Below are positions 1 to 7,314 of a DNA stretch of 8,204 nt, one piece after another. The notes under the pieces were generated by a model. The model was not told where the DNA came from. It was given only the letters and a program-made list of their open reading frames with translations, and did no database searches. Location of the stretch: contig DHRX01000131.1 in the NCBI GenBank assembly GCA_002408345.1, forward strand, positions 1 through 8,204, in the 5' to 3' direction. The stretch is from Firmicutes bacterium UBA5301 (GTDB taxonomy: Bacteria > Bacillota > UBA5301). A program made the position numbers and the translations under genes. The first letter of the stretch is position 1. Each line of letters opens with the position of its first letter.

Positions 1-53
1 CTGCTGAAAGAATACTAACACTAATTCGCTTCTAAATTTAGTATTACCTGCTA

Positions 54-81
54 ATAAAAAAACGGGCAGAAACGCCCGTTT
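54..81 (-). terminator. Intrinsic (rho-independent) terminator closing the minus-strand gene cluster
   Basis: Read on the minus strand, an 8-bp perfect stem (AAACGGGC / GCCCGTTT) encloses a 6-base loop and runs directly into a T-rich tract (TTTTTTTATT counting the end of the stem). It begins about 30 bases past the stop of the cytochrome gene, where the cluster should end. Read on the plus strand the stem is followed by AAGAAGAG, so it should terminate minus-strand transcription only. Positions 1-53 hold no feature I can support. Confidence 0.9.
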
Positions 82-110
82 AAGAAGAGTAAGGTCACTA
101 AACCACCCCT

Positions 111-587
111 TTACTTCTCCATTCCAGCAACTACAATACGCCCGTTGCTCTCCATCTTATGGCAGGTGGTGCACCTTCCATTATATTTAGTGACAAATGT
201 CGATCCTTCTTTCAAGTGACCAGTATGGAGTACATACTGAAATGCATAACTTTTGTCCGGATTAGCATGGCACTTCATACAACTAGCAACATCATCACTA
301 GTAACTTTGGGGTGACCTTGAATATTTTTGGCTTCGTTGGAGAGGCTGTACTGACTACCGGGTTTATGGCAATCATTGCAAGTTTTGGCGTTTTTACCGG
401 TCAAATCACCTGCCGGTTCCGCCAACTGACCGGTTTTATCAGTCACTTGCCCAACTTTGTTTTCAACCTGACCCGGGGTATTCTTAATATCCTGAGCCAT
501 TTGATTCCGACCAGTACCGCTAGCATACCAAAGATAACCAACGATTGCCAAGGCGACAATAAGAAATGCTGTTACCCAACTTTTCAT
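111..587 (-). CDS. Small membrane-anchored three-haem cytochrome c
   Basis: This 158-residue protein carries three c-type haem attachment motifs: CNDCH at 70-74, CMKCH at 103-107 and CTTCH at 139-143. An N-terminal hydrophobic helix (about residues 5-22) has no obvious signal-peptidase site, so I infer an uncleaved anchor with the haem domain outside the membrane. Residues 30-68 are a polar Gln/Lys/Gly-rich linker. His92, His121 and His124 are possible distal haem ligands. The ATG at 587 is chosen because AGGAGG sits 6 bases before it; the GTG at 593 touches that Shine-Dalgarno directly. The gene follows mtrB by about 80 bases and is the last before the terminator. A role in electron transfer at the cell surface is inferred from the haem motifs; partner and reductase are unknown, and no cytochrome maturation genes are in the window. 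Confidence 0.87.
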   Translation of the reverse strand: MKSWVTAFLIVALAIVGYLWYASGTGRNQMAQDIKNTPGQVENKVGQVTDKTGQLAEPAGDLTGKNAKTCNDCHKPGSQYSLSNEAKNIQGHPKVTSDDVASCMKCHANPDKSYAFQYVLHTGHLKEGSTFVTKYNGRCTTCHKMESNGRIVVAGMEK

Positions 588-593
588 ATTCAC

Positions 594-599
594 CCTCCT
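594..599 (-). promoter_or_regulatory. Ribosome binding site that decides the cytochrome start
   Basis: AGGAGG on the minus strand lies 6 bases upstream of the ATG at 587. It is directly adjacent to the in-frame GTG at 593, which is too close to serve as the start. Confidence 0.8.
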
Positions 600-643
600 T
601 TCAGGATTAATGTTGCTGAACAGAGGGTTAAATATGCCTTGAC

Positions 644-677
644 CTGGGAGGGAATTTGTTCCTGTCTTATTCCCCAG
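644..677 (-). other. Imperfect stem-loop over the mtrB stop codon
   Basis: The arms CTGGG and CCCAG, continued by GAAT and ATTC across a 3-base bulge, give a stem of about 9 bp with a 13-base loop. It spans the last codons and stop of mtrB. No T-tract follows it on either strand, so it is not a standard terminator. It could lower read-through to the cytochrome gene or stabilise an mRNA end, or it could be chance. Confidence 0.3.
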
Positions 678-909
678 AAAAAACTTGACCGTGTTTAGTC
701 ATGATTTGCGCCTTTCCACGAATCTTCATAGCTGAAGTCAACTCGGTAAACTGGGCTAAAAGCACTTCACCATGGTCCAACTTTTCGGTATGGTGAAAGC
801 GGGTTTCCCGCCCCCGAGTCATACCAATAACGGTAACTCCATTTTCTAACGCCTTAATCACGACATAATCACCTGTTGCAAATTCCTCTACCGGATTGCC
901 GTTACTCAT
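667..909 (-). CDS. mtrB: trp RNA-binding attenuation protein (TRAP)
   Basis: This 80-residue protein closely matches Bacillus TRAP. In that family eleven identical subunits form a ring that binds tryptophan between subunits and wraps RNA containing spaced GAG/UAG triplets, which attenuates trp gene expression. The conserved core runs from VVIKALENGVTVIGMTRG to TSAMKIRG. RNA-contact residues known in B. subtilis (Lys37, Lys56, Arg58) correspond to Lys43, Lys62 and Arg64 here. Tryptophan-pocket residues Thr25, Thr30 and Ser53 correspond to Thr31, Thr36 and Ser59. The N-terminus is about 6 residues longer than in B. subtilis. The start ATG overlaps the malic enzyme stop (ATGA), and its AGGAGG lies 7 bases upstream inside that gene, so translation is probably coupled. 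No folE (mtrA), trp gene or anti-TRAP gene is nearby. The regulated RNAs must lie elsewhere, since I see no long (G/U)AG array in the window. Confidence 0.96.
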   Translation of the reverse strand: MSNGNPVEEFATGDYVVIKALENGVTVIGMTRGRETRFHHTEKLDHGEVLLAQFTELTSAMKIRGKAQIMTKHGQVFSGE

Positions 910-2129
910 ACGTATTCCTCCTCCACACCAAACTCTTTCCGCAACTCATCTAGTTGAGCCGGTCGTTGCGCCAAACCCGAATTAATAGCTTCTTTAGCGA
1001 CAACATAAGCCACCGCCGCTGCCACTCGCGGATCAAAAGGCTCGGGAATAATATATTCAGCGGAAAGTTCTGAACCGACCAAAGCCGCAATAGCCTTAGC
1101 GCTGGCTAATTTCATTTCTTGGGTAATCCGGGAAGCCCCAACCCGCAGAGCACCTTTAAAAATGCCGGGAAAACCGAGTACATTATTAATCTGGTTCGGA
1201 TAATCTGAGCGCCCGGTAGCCACCACTACAGCCCCAGCAGCATAAGCAGCATCCGGCTCAATCTCTGGGTCTGGATTGGCCAAAGCAAAAATGATCGGGT
1301 TAGAAGCCATTCTCCTAACCAAGTCCGGGGTTAGAACATTACCCACCGAAACTCCGATAAAAACATCGGCATCCTGTACAGCCCTCCTTAAATCACCTTC
1401 CAGGCCTTGAGGATTGGTCAATTGAGCTAGTTCCTGTTTACTAGCATCCTCCTGTGGTTGATTCGGTGATAGAATACCTTTCCGGTCCAATACTTTAATC
1501 TCCCGAGCCCCAGCAGCCAACAGCAGTTTAACAATGGCTACCCCAGCAGATCCAGCTCCATTGACAACGATATTAACCTGGTCCAGCTTTTTATCAACAA
1601 CCTGTAACGCGTTAAACAACCCTGCACAAACCACAATAGCTGTACCATGCTGGTCATCATGGAAAACCGGAATATTTAATTCTGCCTGGAGCCGCTGTTC
1701 AATCTCAAAACAACGGGGAGCTGCAATATCCTCTAAATTAATGCCACCAAAGGATGTCGCTATATTCTTGACCGTCTGAACAAACTCTTCAACTTCCTGG
1801 GTCTGCAAACAGATCGGGAAAGCATCGACACCACCAAAAGCCTTAAATAAGGCGGCCTTACCCTCCATTACCGGTAAAGCCGCTTCAGGACCGATATCTC
1901 CTAAGCCGAGTACCGCTGAACCATCGGTAACAATCGCTACCGTACGGCCTTTTCCCGTATATGTCCAAACCTGTTCAGGGTCCTTAGCTATCTCCAGGCA
2001 AGGCGCTGCTACCCCTGGGGAATAAACTAAACTTAAATCATGCTTGTTGGCTAAAGGGGCTCTACCGACTATAGAAATCTTTCCCTGATGGGTCCGGTGT
2101 AGCTCCAATGCTTCCTGGTTTAATTCCAT
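906..2129 (-). CDS. Malic enzyme (oxidative decarboxylation of malate to pyruvate)
   Basis: This 407-residue protein is of the short bacterial malic enzyme type, which converts malate to pyruvate and CO2 with reduction of NAD(P), using a divalent metal. The N-terminal catalytic domain shows SLVYSPGVAAPCLEI (Tyr36), VTDGSAVLGLGDIGP at 68-81, a candidate catalytic lysine in MEGKAALFK (Lys91), and metal-binding acids in EDIAAP (133-134) and HDDQHGTA (158-159). The C-terminal Rossmann domain has GAGSAG at 191-196, LANPDPEI, and GRSDYPNQINNVLGFPG. The Asp in VLDRKG after the second strand suggests NAD rather than NADP, but that is inference. The ATG at 2129 is chosen because AGGAGG ends 6 bases before it; an in-frame TTG at 2135 would touch the Shine-Dalgarno. 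It begins about 10 bases after the pgpA stop and overlaps mtrB by 4 bases, so it sits in a tight operon. It is intact and of usual family length. Confidence 0.95.
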   Translation of the reverse strand: MELNQEALELHRTHQGKISIVGRAPLANKHDLSLVYSPGVAAPCLEIAKDPEQVWTYTGKGRTVAIVTDGSAVLGLGDIGPEAALPVMEGKAALFKAFGGVDAFPICLQTQEVEEFVQTVKNIATSFGGINLEDIAAPRCFEIEQRLQAELNIPVFHDDQHGTAIVVCAGLFNALQVVDKKLDQVNIVVNGAGSAGVAIVKLLLAAGAREIKVLDRKGILSPNQPQEDASKQELAQLTNPQGLEGDLRRAVQDADVFIGVSVGNVLTPDLVRRMASNPIIFALANPDPEIEPDAAYAAGAVVVATGRSDYPNQINNVLGFPGIFKGALRVGASRITQEMKLASAKAIAALVGSELSAEYIIPEPFDPRVAAAVAYVVAKEAINSGLAQRPAQLDELRKEFGVEEEYV

Positions 2130-2139
2130 CCTCAACCTC

Positions 2140-2640
2140 CTAGTTCCGATGGGCGATCCTAGCTGAAGCAGCTGCTGCCAGCCCTGCTACTATATCATCT
2201 AAAAAAGTATTAATAAATCCATTTTCGCCTCTGTTGAGACTGCCGATTAAACCTTCTTTACTTTTATCGAGATAACCAAAGGAGGTTAGTCCAATCGTAC
2301 CGTAAACATTGGTGATCGATAGAGCCAATATCTCATCAATCCCATATAAGGGATCATCATTAGCAATAATTGTCTGTAGCGGTTCTGGTAGTTTACCCTG
2401 TTCGGCTAAAGAGTCTAGGGTAATTCCGGTTAAAATAGCATGTTGTACTTCCCGTTTTTCCAAGACCGCTTCTACACTTTCAATACATTCCTGTACCGTT
2501 AACCCTAAATTATAGGGCTTTTGCAATTTGTAAACAATCTCCGCCAAGTCTTTTATCTCAACCCCACGGAAAGATAACCACTGGGTAACTACCGCCTTAA
2601 GGTTTGGTTGCCGCTGAAATTGTGGTGCTGGTCCTAACAA
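2140..2640 (-). CDS. pgpA: Phosphatidylglycerophosphatase A family protein (YutG-like)
   Basis: This 166-residue protein resembles the Firmicutes YutG branch of the PgpA family. The family removes phosphate from phosphatidylglycerol phosphate in membrane lipid synthesis. Recognisable stretches are EIVYKLQKPY, EKREVQHAILTGI, the acidic YGIDEILALSI, NVYGTIGLTSFGYLDK, and NTFLDDIVAGLAAA near the C-terminus. The acidic residues in these motifs are likely metal-binding or catalytic. No long hydrophobic segment is present, unlike membrane-spanning E. coli PgpA, so it is probably soluble or peripheral. The start is TTG: AGGTGA lies 6 bases upstream and the protein has no internal Met, so no ATG alternative exists. 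It follows dnaE after 100 bases and runs tightly into the malic enzyme gene. The precise substrate in this lineage is family-based inference. Confidence 0.85.
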   Translation of the reverse strand: MLGPAPQFQRQPNLKAVVTQWLSFRGVEIKDLAEIVYKLQKPYNLGLTVQECIESVEAVLEKREVQHAILTGITLDSLAEQGKLPEPLQTIIANDDPLYGIDEILALSITNVYGTIGLTSFGYLDKSKEGLIGSLNRGENGFINTFLDDIVAGLAAAASARIAHRN

Positions 2641-2686
2641 TATATATCACCTCGTTCTCTGCAAAATAGATAACCAGAATATGGCA

Positions 2687-2716
2687 AGCATAGCATATTC
2701 ATTTTTTCTTCGGCAA
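2687..2716 (-). promoter_or_regulatory. Candidate sigma-A promoter before pgpA
   Basis: On the minus strand, TTGCCG (2716-2711) and TATGCT (2692-2687) are separated by 18 bases. A TG dinucleotide one base before the -10 element makes it an extended -10. Each box matches the consensus at 4 of 6 positions. It lies in the only sizeable gap between the genes (2641-2740) and would start transcription about 40 bases before pgpA, making pgpA, malic enzyme, mtrB and the cytochrome gene one unit. The match is modest and unproven. Confidence 0.35.
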
Positions 2717-2740
2717 GTTCATGCCGCTTCCTGCTTGGGA

Positions 2741-5700
2741 CTAGGGGATAATTAGAACAATATGCTGATCGTTCCCTGTAACCTTTAAAAGAGCCGGTCG
2801 GGGAAGCTCAGTTGACGTTGACTTAAGCGTTGCCAATTGTTCCCGAGAAACTGCCACTAAATGCTCTGGCTCTAGAGGTATCAATTCAGAAGCGATCAAC
2901 TGCATCCCCTCCTCCTGAATATCTAGACGCCCCCAGATAACTAAAGCTTTACCTTCCTGAACAAGCCCGCCTCTTTTACGAAAAACACTGGGGAAAACCA
3001 AAACATCAAGAGAGCCAACTTCATCTTCCAAGATTAGCGTCGCCATCGGCTGGTTCTTTTTGGTTAAGCGGCGCCGCACCCCACCGATTACCCCAGCTAC
3101 CAACAGTTGTTCTTGATCAGCAAAGCCTTCTAAATCCTCTAAGTTTAGCTGGGTAAATTCAGAAACAAGCTGACGCCACTTAGCCATCGGATGCCCCGAT
3201 AGGTATAGACCCAGAGCTTCTTTTTCCAAAGCAAGTAGGTCATCAAAGCTTAAATTATTATCACTTTGGTCTGAAACCAAGGGTAATGAAACCTCAGTTG
3301 CAAACAAAGAAACTTGCCCACGTGCTATTTGGGACTGCTCTTGATTGGCCCGATCCAAAGCTACTTCAAACTGGTCTAAAAGTAGATGCCGTGGCCCTAA
3401 GGAATCGCAAGCTCCCGCCTTAATTAAGTATTCTAAAGCCAGCTTGTTTAAGATCCGGCCTGGTAGACGGCGGCAAAGATCAATTAGGCTTGTATAGGGC
3501 CCATTCTGAGTACGTTCCTGAATTATCGCCTCAGCCGTCGACTCACCAACATTTTTGATAGCGCTTAGCCCAAACCGAATAGCCAGCTCCTCTACTGAAA
3601 AGTAGAGCTTGCTACGGTTCACATCTGGTGGATAAACTTCAATACCTAACTGAGTCTGGGCTGTAAAAACATAGGACTTAATTTTTGCTGGATTCCCCCG
3701 GACACTAGTTAAGATAGCTGCAAAAAATTGGGTCGGATAGTGGCACCGCAAATAAGCTGTCCAGTAAGCTAGTAAAGCGTAAGCCGCTGCGTGGGACTTG
3801 TTAAAACCATAGTTAGCAAAGTACTCCATCGCCTCAAAAATTTCAGTAGCTACCGCTGGTTGGACGCCATTAGCCGCACACCCTTGCAAAAAACGTTCTT
3901 TCATAGAAAGCAAAACTTCTAGTTTTTTCTTCCCCATAGCCCGCCGTAACAAATCGGCCTCACCTAACGAGAAGCCGGCTAGCTCCGAAGCGATCTGCAT
4001 AACCTGCTCCTGATAAACCATTATCCCGTAGGTTTCTTTTAAGATCGGTTCTAACGCCGGATGAAGATACTCAACAGGAGCGGCACCGTGCTTTCGAGCA
4101 GCAAAATCAGGAACCATATTCATCGGACCTGGTCTACCCAGAGAAACCAAAGCGATCAGGTCCTCAAAACAAGACGGTTTCACCTGGATAAGCAAACGGT
4201 GAAAGAGCCTGCTTTCCATTTGAAAAACCCCTTGAGCATCACCCTGGGCCAACATAGTATAAACCTCGGGATCAGCGGTTTCCATAGCAGCTAAATCTAA
4301 TGTTTGTCCGGTGGTTTCTTTGATCATCTGCACCGTATCATTAATTACAGTCAAGGTACGTAACCCCAGAAAATCCATCTTTAAGAGACCAACCGCTTCT
4401 AAAGAACCCATATCAAACTGGGTAGTAACGGTGCCGGCCTCAGAACCTTGTTGTAAGGGCACCAGCTCCTCTAGTGGTCCTGCACCAATAACTACCCCAG
4501 CAGCATGGGTCGAGGCATGGCGGGGTAAACCCTCAACAGCTTGGGCTAAATCCAATAGTTTTTTAACCGCTGCATCGCTCTGGTAAGCTTGGGCCAGACG
4601 GGGTTCTTTCTGTAAGGCCTCATTAATGGTAATACCCAACTCATTAGGGACTAGCTTGGCTAAACTATCTACTCTAGGGATTGGCCAATCTAAAACCCTA
4701 CCTACATCTCGAATAGCGGCTCGAGCCTGTAAGGTTCCAAACGTAATAATCTGAGCCACCCGATCCGAGCCGTATTTCTGCCGGACATAGTCAATAACTT
4801 GGTTCCGGCGCTCATAATCAAAGTCGATGTCAATATCAGGCATAGTAACCCGCTCAGGGTTGAGAAAACGCTCAAAAAGTAGCCCGTATTTAATTGGATC
4901 GATCCCGGTAATCCTCAATGCATAAGCCACTAGACTACCGGCAGCAGAGCCCCGTCCTGGCCCTACCGGAATCCCTTGTTCAACCGCATACCGGATAAAG
5001 TCCCAAACAATAAGGAAGTAGTCGCTATACCCTAACTTACCAATGATCTCTAGCTCCCGTTCTAGACGGTCCCAGACCGCTTGCGCAGGGGTAGCTCCGT
5101 ACCGCTGGTGGACCCCAGCTTCTGCCAGTTGGCGCAGGTAGGCATCGGCACTAAGTTCAGCTGGTACCGGGTAAACCGGCAGATACATACCGCCTAGTTC
5201 CAACTGAAACTGGCAACGTTCAGCAATAGCAACGGTATTGCTAATCGCTTCCGGAACCTGAGCAAAGAGTTGGGCCATCTCGGCCGCTGATTTAAGGTAA
5301 AATTGGTCGTTGGGAAAACGCATCCGGTCTGGATCGCTAAGTTTGGTCCCAGTCCCGATACAAAGTAAGCAATCTTGGCCAATGCTGCAGCGGACTGGGT
5401 CAGATAATGAACGTCATTAGTTGCTACTACCGGTAGCTGAAGCTCATGAGCTAATTGCAGTAAGCCGGCGTTAACCTGTTTCTCTTCTATAAGACCATGG
5501 TCTTGCAGTTCTAAATAAAAAGAATCGGATCCAAAAATTTGTTGATAAAACTGGGCCGCTGCTTTAGCCCCCAAATAATCATTCTGTAACAGCAGGCTAG
5601 GTATTTCCCCGGCTAGGCACCCGCTTAAAGCAATTAAACCGGCACTTTCTTTGGCTTAATAACTCCTTGTCCACTCGGGGGCGATAGTAAAAACCTTCTA

Positions 5701-6037
5701 GGTGGGCACGGGAAACTAGCGAAACCAAATTCCGATACCCGGTAGTATTTTCCGCCAATAAAACTAAATGGTACGATTTCCTTGCTTCACCTGGCGTTCG
5801 GTCAAATCTTGAATCTGGTGCCACATAAACTTCACAGCCAATAATCGGCTTGAGGCCATATTCAGCGGCTTTTTGAGTAAAGCGGACCGCACCATATAAA
5901 TTGCCATGGTCTGTTAAAGCTAAAGCCTCCATGCCTTGTTGGGCTGCGGAGGCTAAGAGCTTATCTAGAGGAGCAAAACCATCTAGTAAGCTATACTCGG
6001 AATGGGTATGTAAATGGACAAAACCTGGAGATTTCAC
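2741..6037 (-). CDS. dnaE: DNA polymerase III alpha subunit, broken by two frame changes
   Basis: This is the DnaE replicative polymerase, which extends DNA with the beta clamp. The reconstructed length is about 1098 residues. The PHP domain occupies about 1-270, with HLHTHSEYSLLDG, LTDHGN (Asp43-His44), GCEVYV (Glu69) and ATNDVHY. Palm motifs are GPGRGSAAGS, PDIDIDF (Asp401, Asp403) and KMDFLG (Asp555). Further on are LGRPGPM, GFNKSHAAAYALLAYW, a helix-hairpin-helix near 823-840, a clamp-binding motif QVSLF near 908-912, and an OB fold near 976-1053. Segment 1 is 6037-5597, segment 2 about 5649-5377 in another frame, segment 3 about 5377-2741 back in the first frame. Direct reading stops at TAG 5597-5599. 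Conserved protein across both breaks argues for recent mutation or sequence error rather than an old pseudogene. The GTG at 6037 is preferred: AAGGTGG lies 7 bases upstream and the murA stop 2 bases upstream; the TTG at 6043 is too close to that site. The C-terminus ends soon after the OB fold. Confidence 0.93.
5377..5394 (-). other. dnaE: Second frame break in dnaE (returns to the original frame)
   Basis: Upstream, the shifted frame gives VVATNDVHYLTQS. Downstream, the original frame gives QDCLLCIGTGTKLSDPDRM, which fits DnaE. Joining them needs one added base or two removed bases between about 5394 and 5377. From memory, DnaE proteins have nine residues between the HYL-type motif and the LLCI-type motif; removing two bases gives nine, adding one gives ten. 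I see no slippery heptamer typical of -1 recoding. Confidence 0.85.
5646..5652 (-). other. dnaE: First frame break in dnaE (one extra base)
   Basis: Segment 1 reads DKELLSQ and then diverges to a short nonsense tail ending at TAG (5597-5599). Dropping one A from the minus-strand stretch CAAAGAAAG restores SQESAGLIALSGCLAGEIPS, a typical DnaE sequence of normal spacing. The break lies in two AAA runs (5652-5650 and 5648-5646), where a one-base length change by slippage or sequencing error is likely. Confidence 0.9.
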
Positions 6038-6039
6038 CT

Positions 6040-7293
6040 TCAATCCACCTTGACTCGGTTAATCCTCGCCCCTAACTTATGTAACTTCCCATCAAAATCT
6101 TCATAACCTCTATCGATATGTTCTATTCCTAATACTTCAGTAACCCCTTCTGCAGCTAATCCAGCTAAAATTAAAGCTGCACCAGCTCTCAGATCGGTTG
6201 CCTCTACCGGAGCTCCAGTAAGCTTGGACACCCCTCGCACAATAGCGGTACCATGTTCAACTTTGATATCAGCGCCCATTCTGCGCAACTCGTCGACATA
6301 GCGAAAGCGGTCAAAAATTGTCTCTCTGATAATACTAGTACCTTCAGCAACGCTCATCAAAGAAACAAAAGGTTGTTGCAGATCAGTAGGAAAGCCAGGG
6401 TATGGAGCTGTCTCGACATCTACGGAGCGAGGTCGTTCAGTAGCATTGATCTTAATTTCGCTTAGCCCTTCTTCGACCTGGATTCCGGCCTCTTGCAAGT
6501 TTAAGACCGTTGACCGGACATGTTCTGGAACTAAGTCTGTTACCAGCACTTCGCCACCGGTGATTGCTGCGGCAATCATTAATGTACCGGCTTCAATCCG
6601 GTCGGGAATAATGGAGTATTCTGCTCCAGAAAGTTTTTTAACACCTTCAATTTTAATTACGTTGGTCCCAGCACCCTTTACTTTTGCCCCCATAGAGTTG
6701 AGGAAGATAGCTAAGTCTACAATTTCCGGTTCTTTAGCCGCATTTTCTAAAATGGTGGTACCCTCAGCTAAACTAGCCGCTAGCATTAGGTTAATTGTTG
6801 CTCCTACACTAGAACGATTAATATAAATTTTGGTGCCGACTAGTTTTTTAGCCTCTGCCTTCATTAACCCATGTTCGATGTTAATCTCGGCTCCCAAGGC
6901 TTGGAAACCCTTAATATGAAAATCCACCGGGCGTGACCCTAAAGAACAACCGCCGGGTAATGGAACTTCGGCCTTACCTAGCCGAGCCAAAAGCAATCCC
7001 GCAGTGTAGAAAGAAGCGCGCATCTTCCGGACAAGTTCATAAGGGGCTTGGTACGAACAGAGAGAACTACCGTCTATACGCATAGTTGAATTTTGATAAT
7101 CTACCTTAACGCCTAGTTCCCGGAGAATTTCCACGATAGTTAAGATATCGCTTTCCCGGGGAACATTCTTTAAATAACATTCACTATCGGCTAAAGCTGC
7201 TGCTGTCACAATGGCCAGAGCGCTATTTTTTGCCCCGCTAACGGCAACCTGTCCCTTTAGCGGGGTTCCCCCAAAAATGACATATTTCTCCAA
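6040..7293 (-). CDS. murA: UDP-N-acetylglucosamine 1-carboxyvinyltransferase
   Basis: MurA carries out the first committed step of peptidoglycan synthesis in the cytoplasm, transferring enolpyruvate from phosphoenolpyruvate to UDP-N-acetylglucosamine. The 417-residue protein has GAKNSAL (Lys22-Asn23), the loop PLPGGCSLGSRP with catalytic Cys116 (equivalent to E. coli Cys115, the residue modified by fosfomycin), DRIEAGT, and PGFPTDLQQPF with the conserved Asp. The length is normal and I see no damage. The TTG at 7293 is chosen because it gives the usual MEKYVIFGG opening and has GGGAG 8 bases upstream. GTG codons at 7302 and 7308 are alternatives and would add 3 or 5 residues. The gene closely follows ireB, and its stop TGA lies within the dnaE ribosome binding region, so ireB-murA-dnaE are probably co-transcribed. 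Control by the IreB/ReoM protein next door is a reasonable inference. Confidence 0.97.
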   Translation of the reverse strand: MEKYVIFGGTPLKGQVAVSGAKNSALAIVTAAALADSECYLKNVPRESDILTIVEILRELGVKVDYQNSTMRIDGSSLCSYQAPYELVRKMRASFYTAGLLLARLGKAEVPLPGGCSLGSRPVDFHIKGFQALGAEINIEHGLMKAEAKKLVGTKIYINRSSVGATINLMLAASLAEGTTILENAAKEPEIVDLAIFLNSMGAKVKGAGTNVIKIEGVKKLSGAEYSIIPDRIEAGTLMIAAAITGGEVLVTDLVPEHVRSTVLNLQEAGIQVEEGLSEIKINATERPRSVDVETAPYPGFPTDLQQPFVSLMSVAEGTSIIRETIFDRFRYVDELRRMGADIKVEHGTAIVRGVSKLTGAPVEATDLRAGAALILAGLAAEGVTEVLGIEHIDRGYEDFDGKLHKLGARINRVKVD

Positions 7294-7314
7294 ATTGTAC
7301 ACTCCCACTCCAGT

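Noticed and set aside
639..668. TTGACC on the plus strand near 639 as a promoter
   Set aside because: No good -10 box follows at 16-18 bases, and there is no real gene on the plus strand downstream.
159..698. Long plus-strand open frame opposite the cytochrome gene, and shorter ones opposite dnaE, murA and malic enzyme
   Set aside because: They lie antisense to clear genes, show no recognisable domains or ribosome binding sites, and have compositions expected of shadow frames.
2129..2150. UAG/GAG triplets before the malic enzyme start as a TRAP binding site
   Set aside because: Only about three (G/U)AG triplets are present and they largely coincide with the ribosome binding site. Known TRAP sites have around nine to eleven regularly spaced triplets.
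2711..2726. Hairpin CGGCA-TGAACT-TGCCG between dnaE and pgpA as a possible terminator
   Set aside because: The stem is only 5 bp, and on the minus strand it is followed by an A-rich stretch instead of T's. On the plus strand no T-tract follows it.
2741..5323. A shortened DnaE starting at ATG 5323 as an independent gene
   Set aside because: There is no Shine-Dalgarno before 5323, and the same frame carries DnaE-like sequence upstream (QDCLLCIGTGTKLSDPDRM), so this Met is internal.
5194..5574. The middle dnaE frame as a separate small gene starting at ATG 5574
   Set aside because: It aligns with the interior of the DnaE PHP domain, and conserved sequence continues upstream of that ATG in the same frame. 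It is a frame-shifted part of dnaE. Its last third, past about 5377, is out-of-frame nonsense.
5377..5652. Programmed ribosomal frameshifting as the cause of the dnaE breaks
   Set aside because: The first site would need a +1 shift and the second a -1 shift within about 270 bases. The second has no slippery heptamer or evident stimulatory structure. I keep it only as a remote option.
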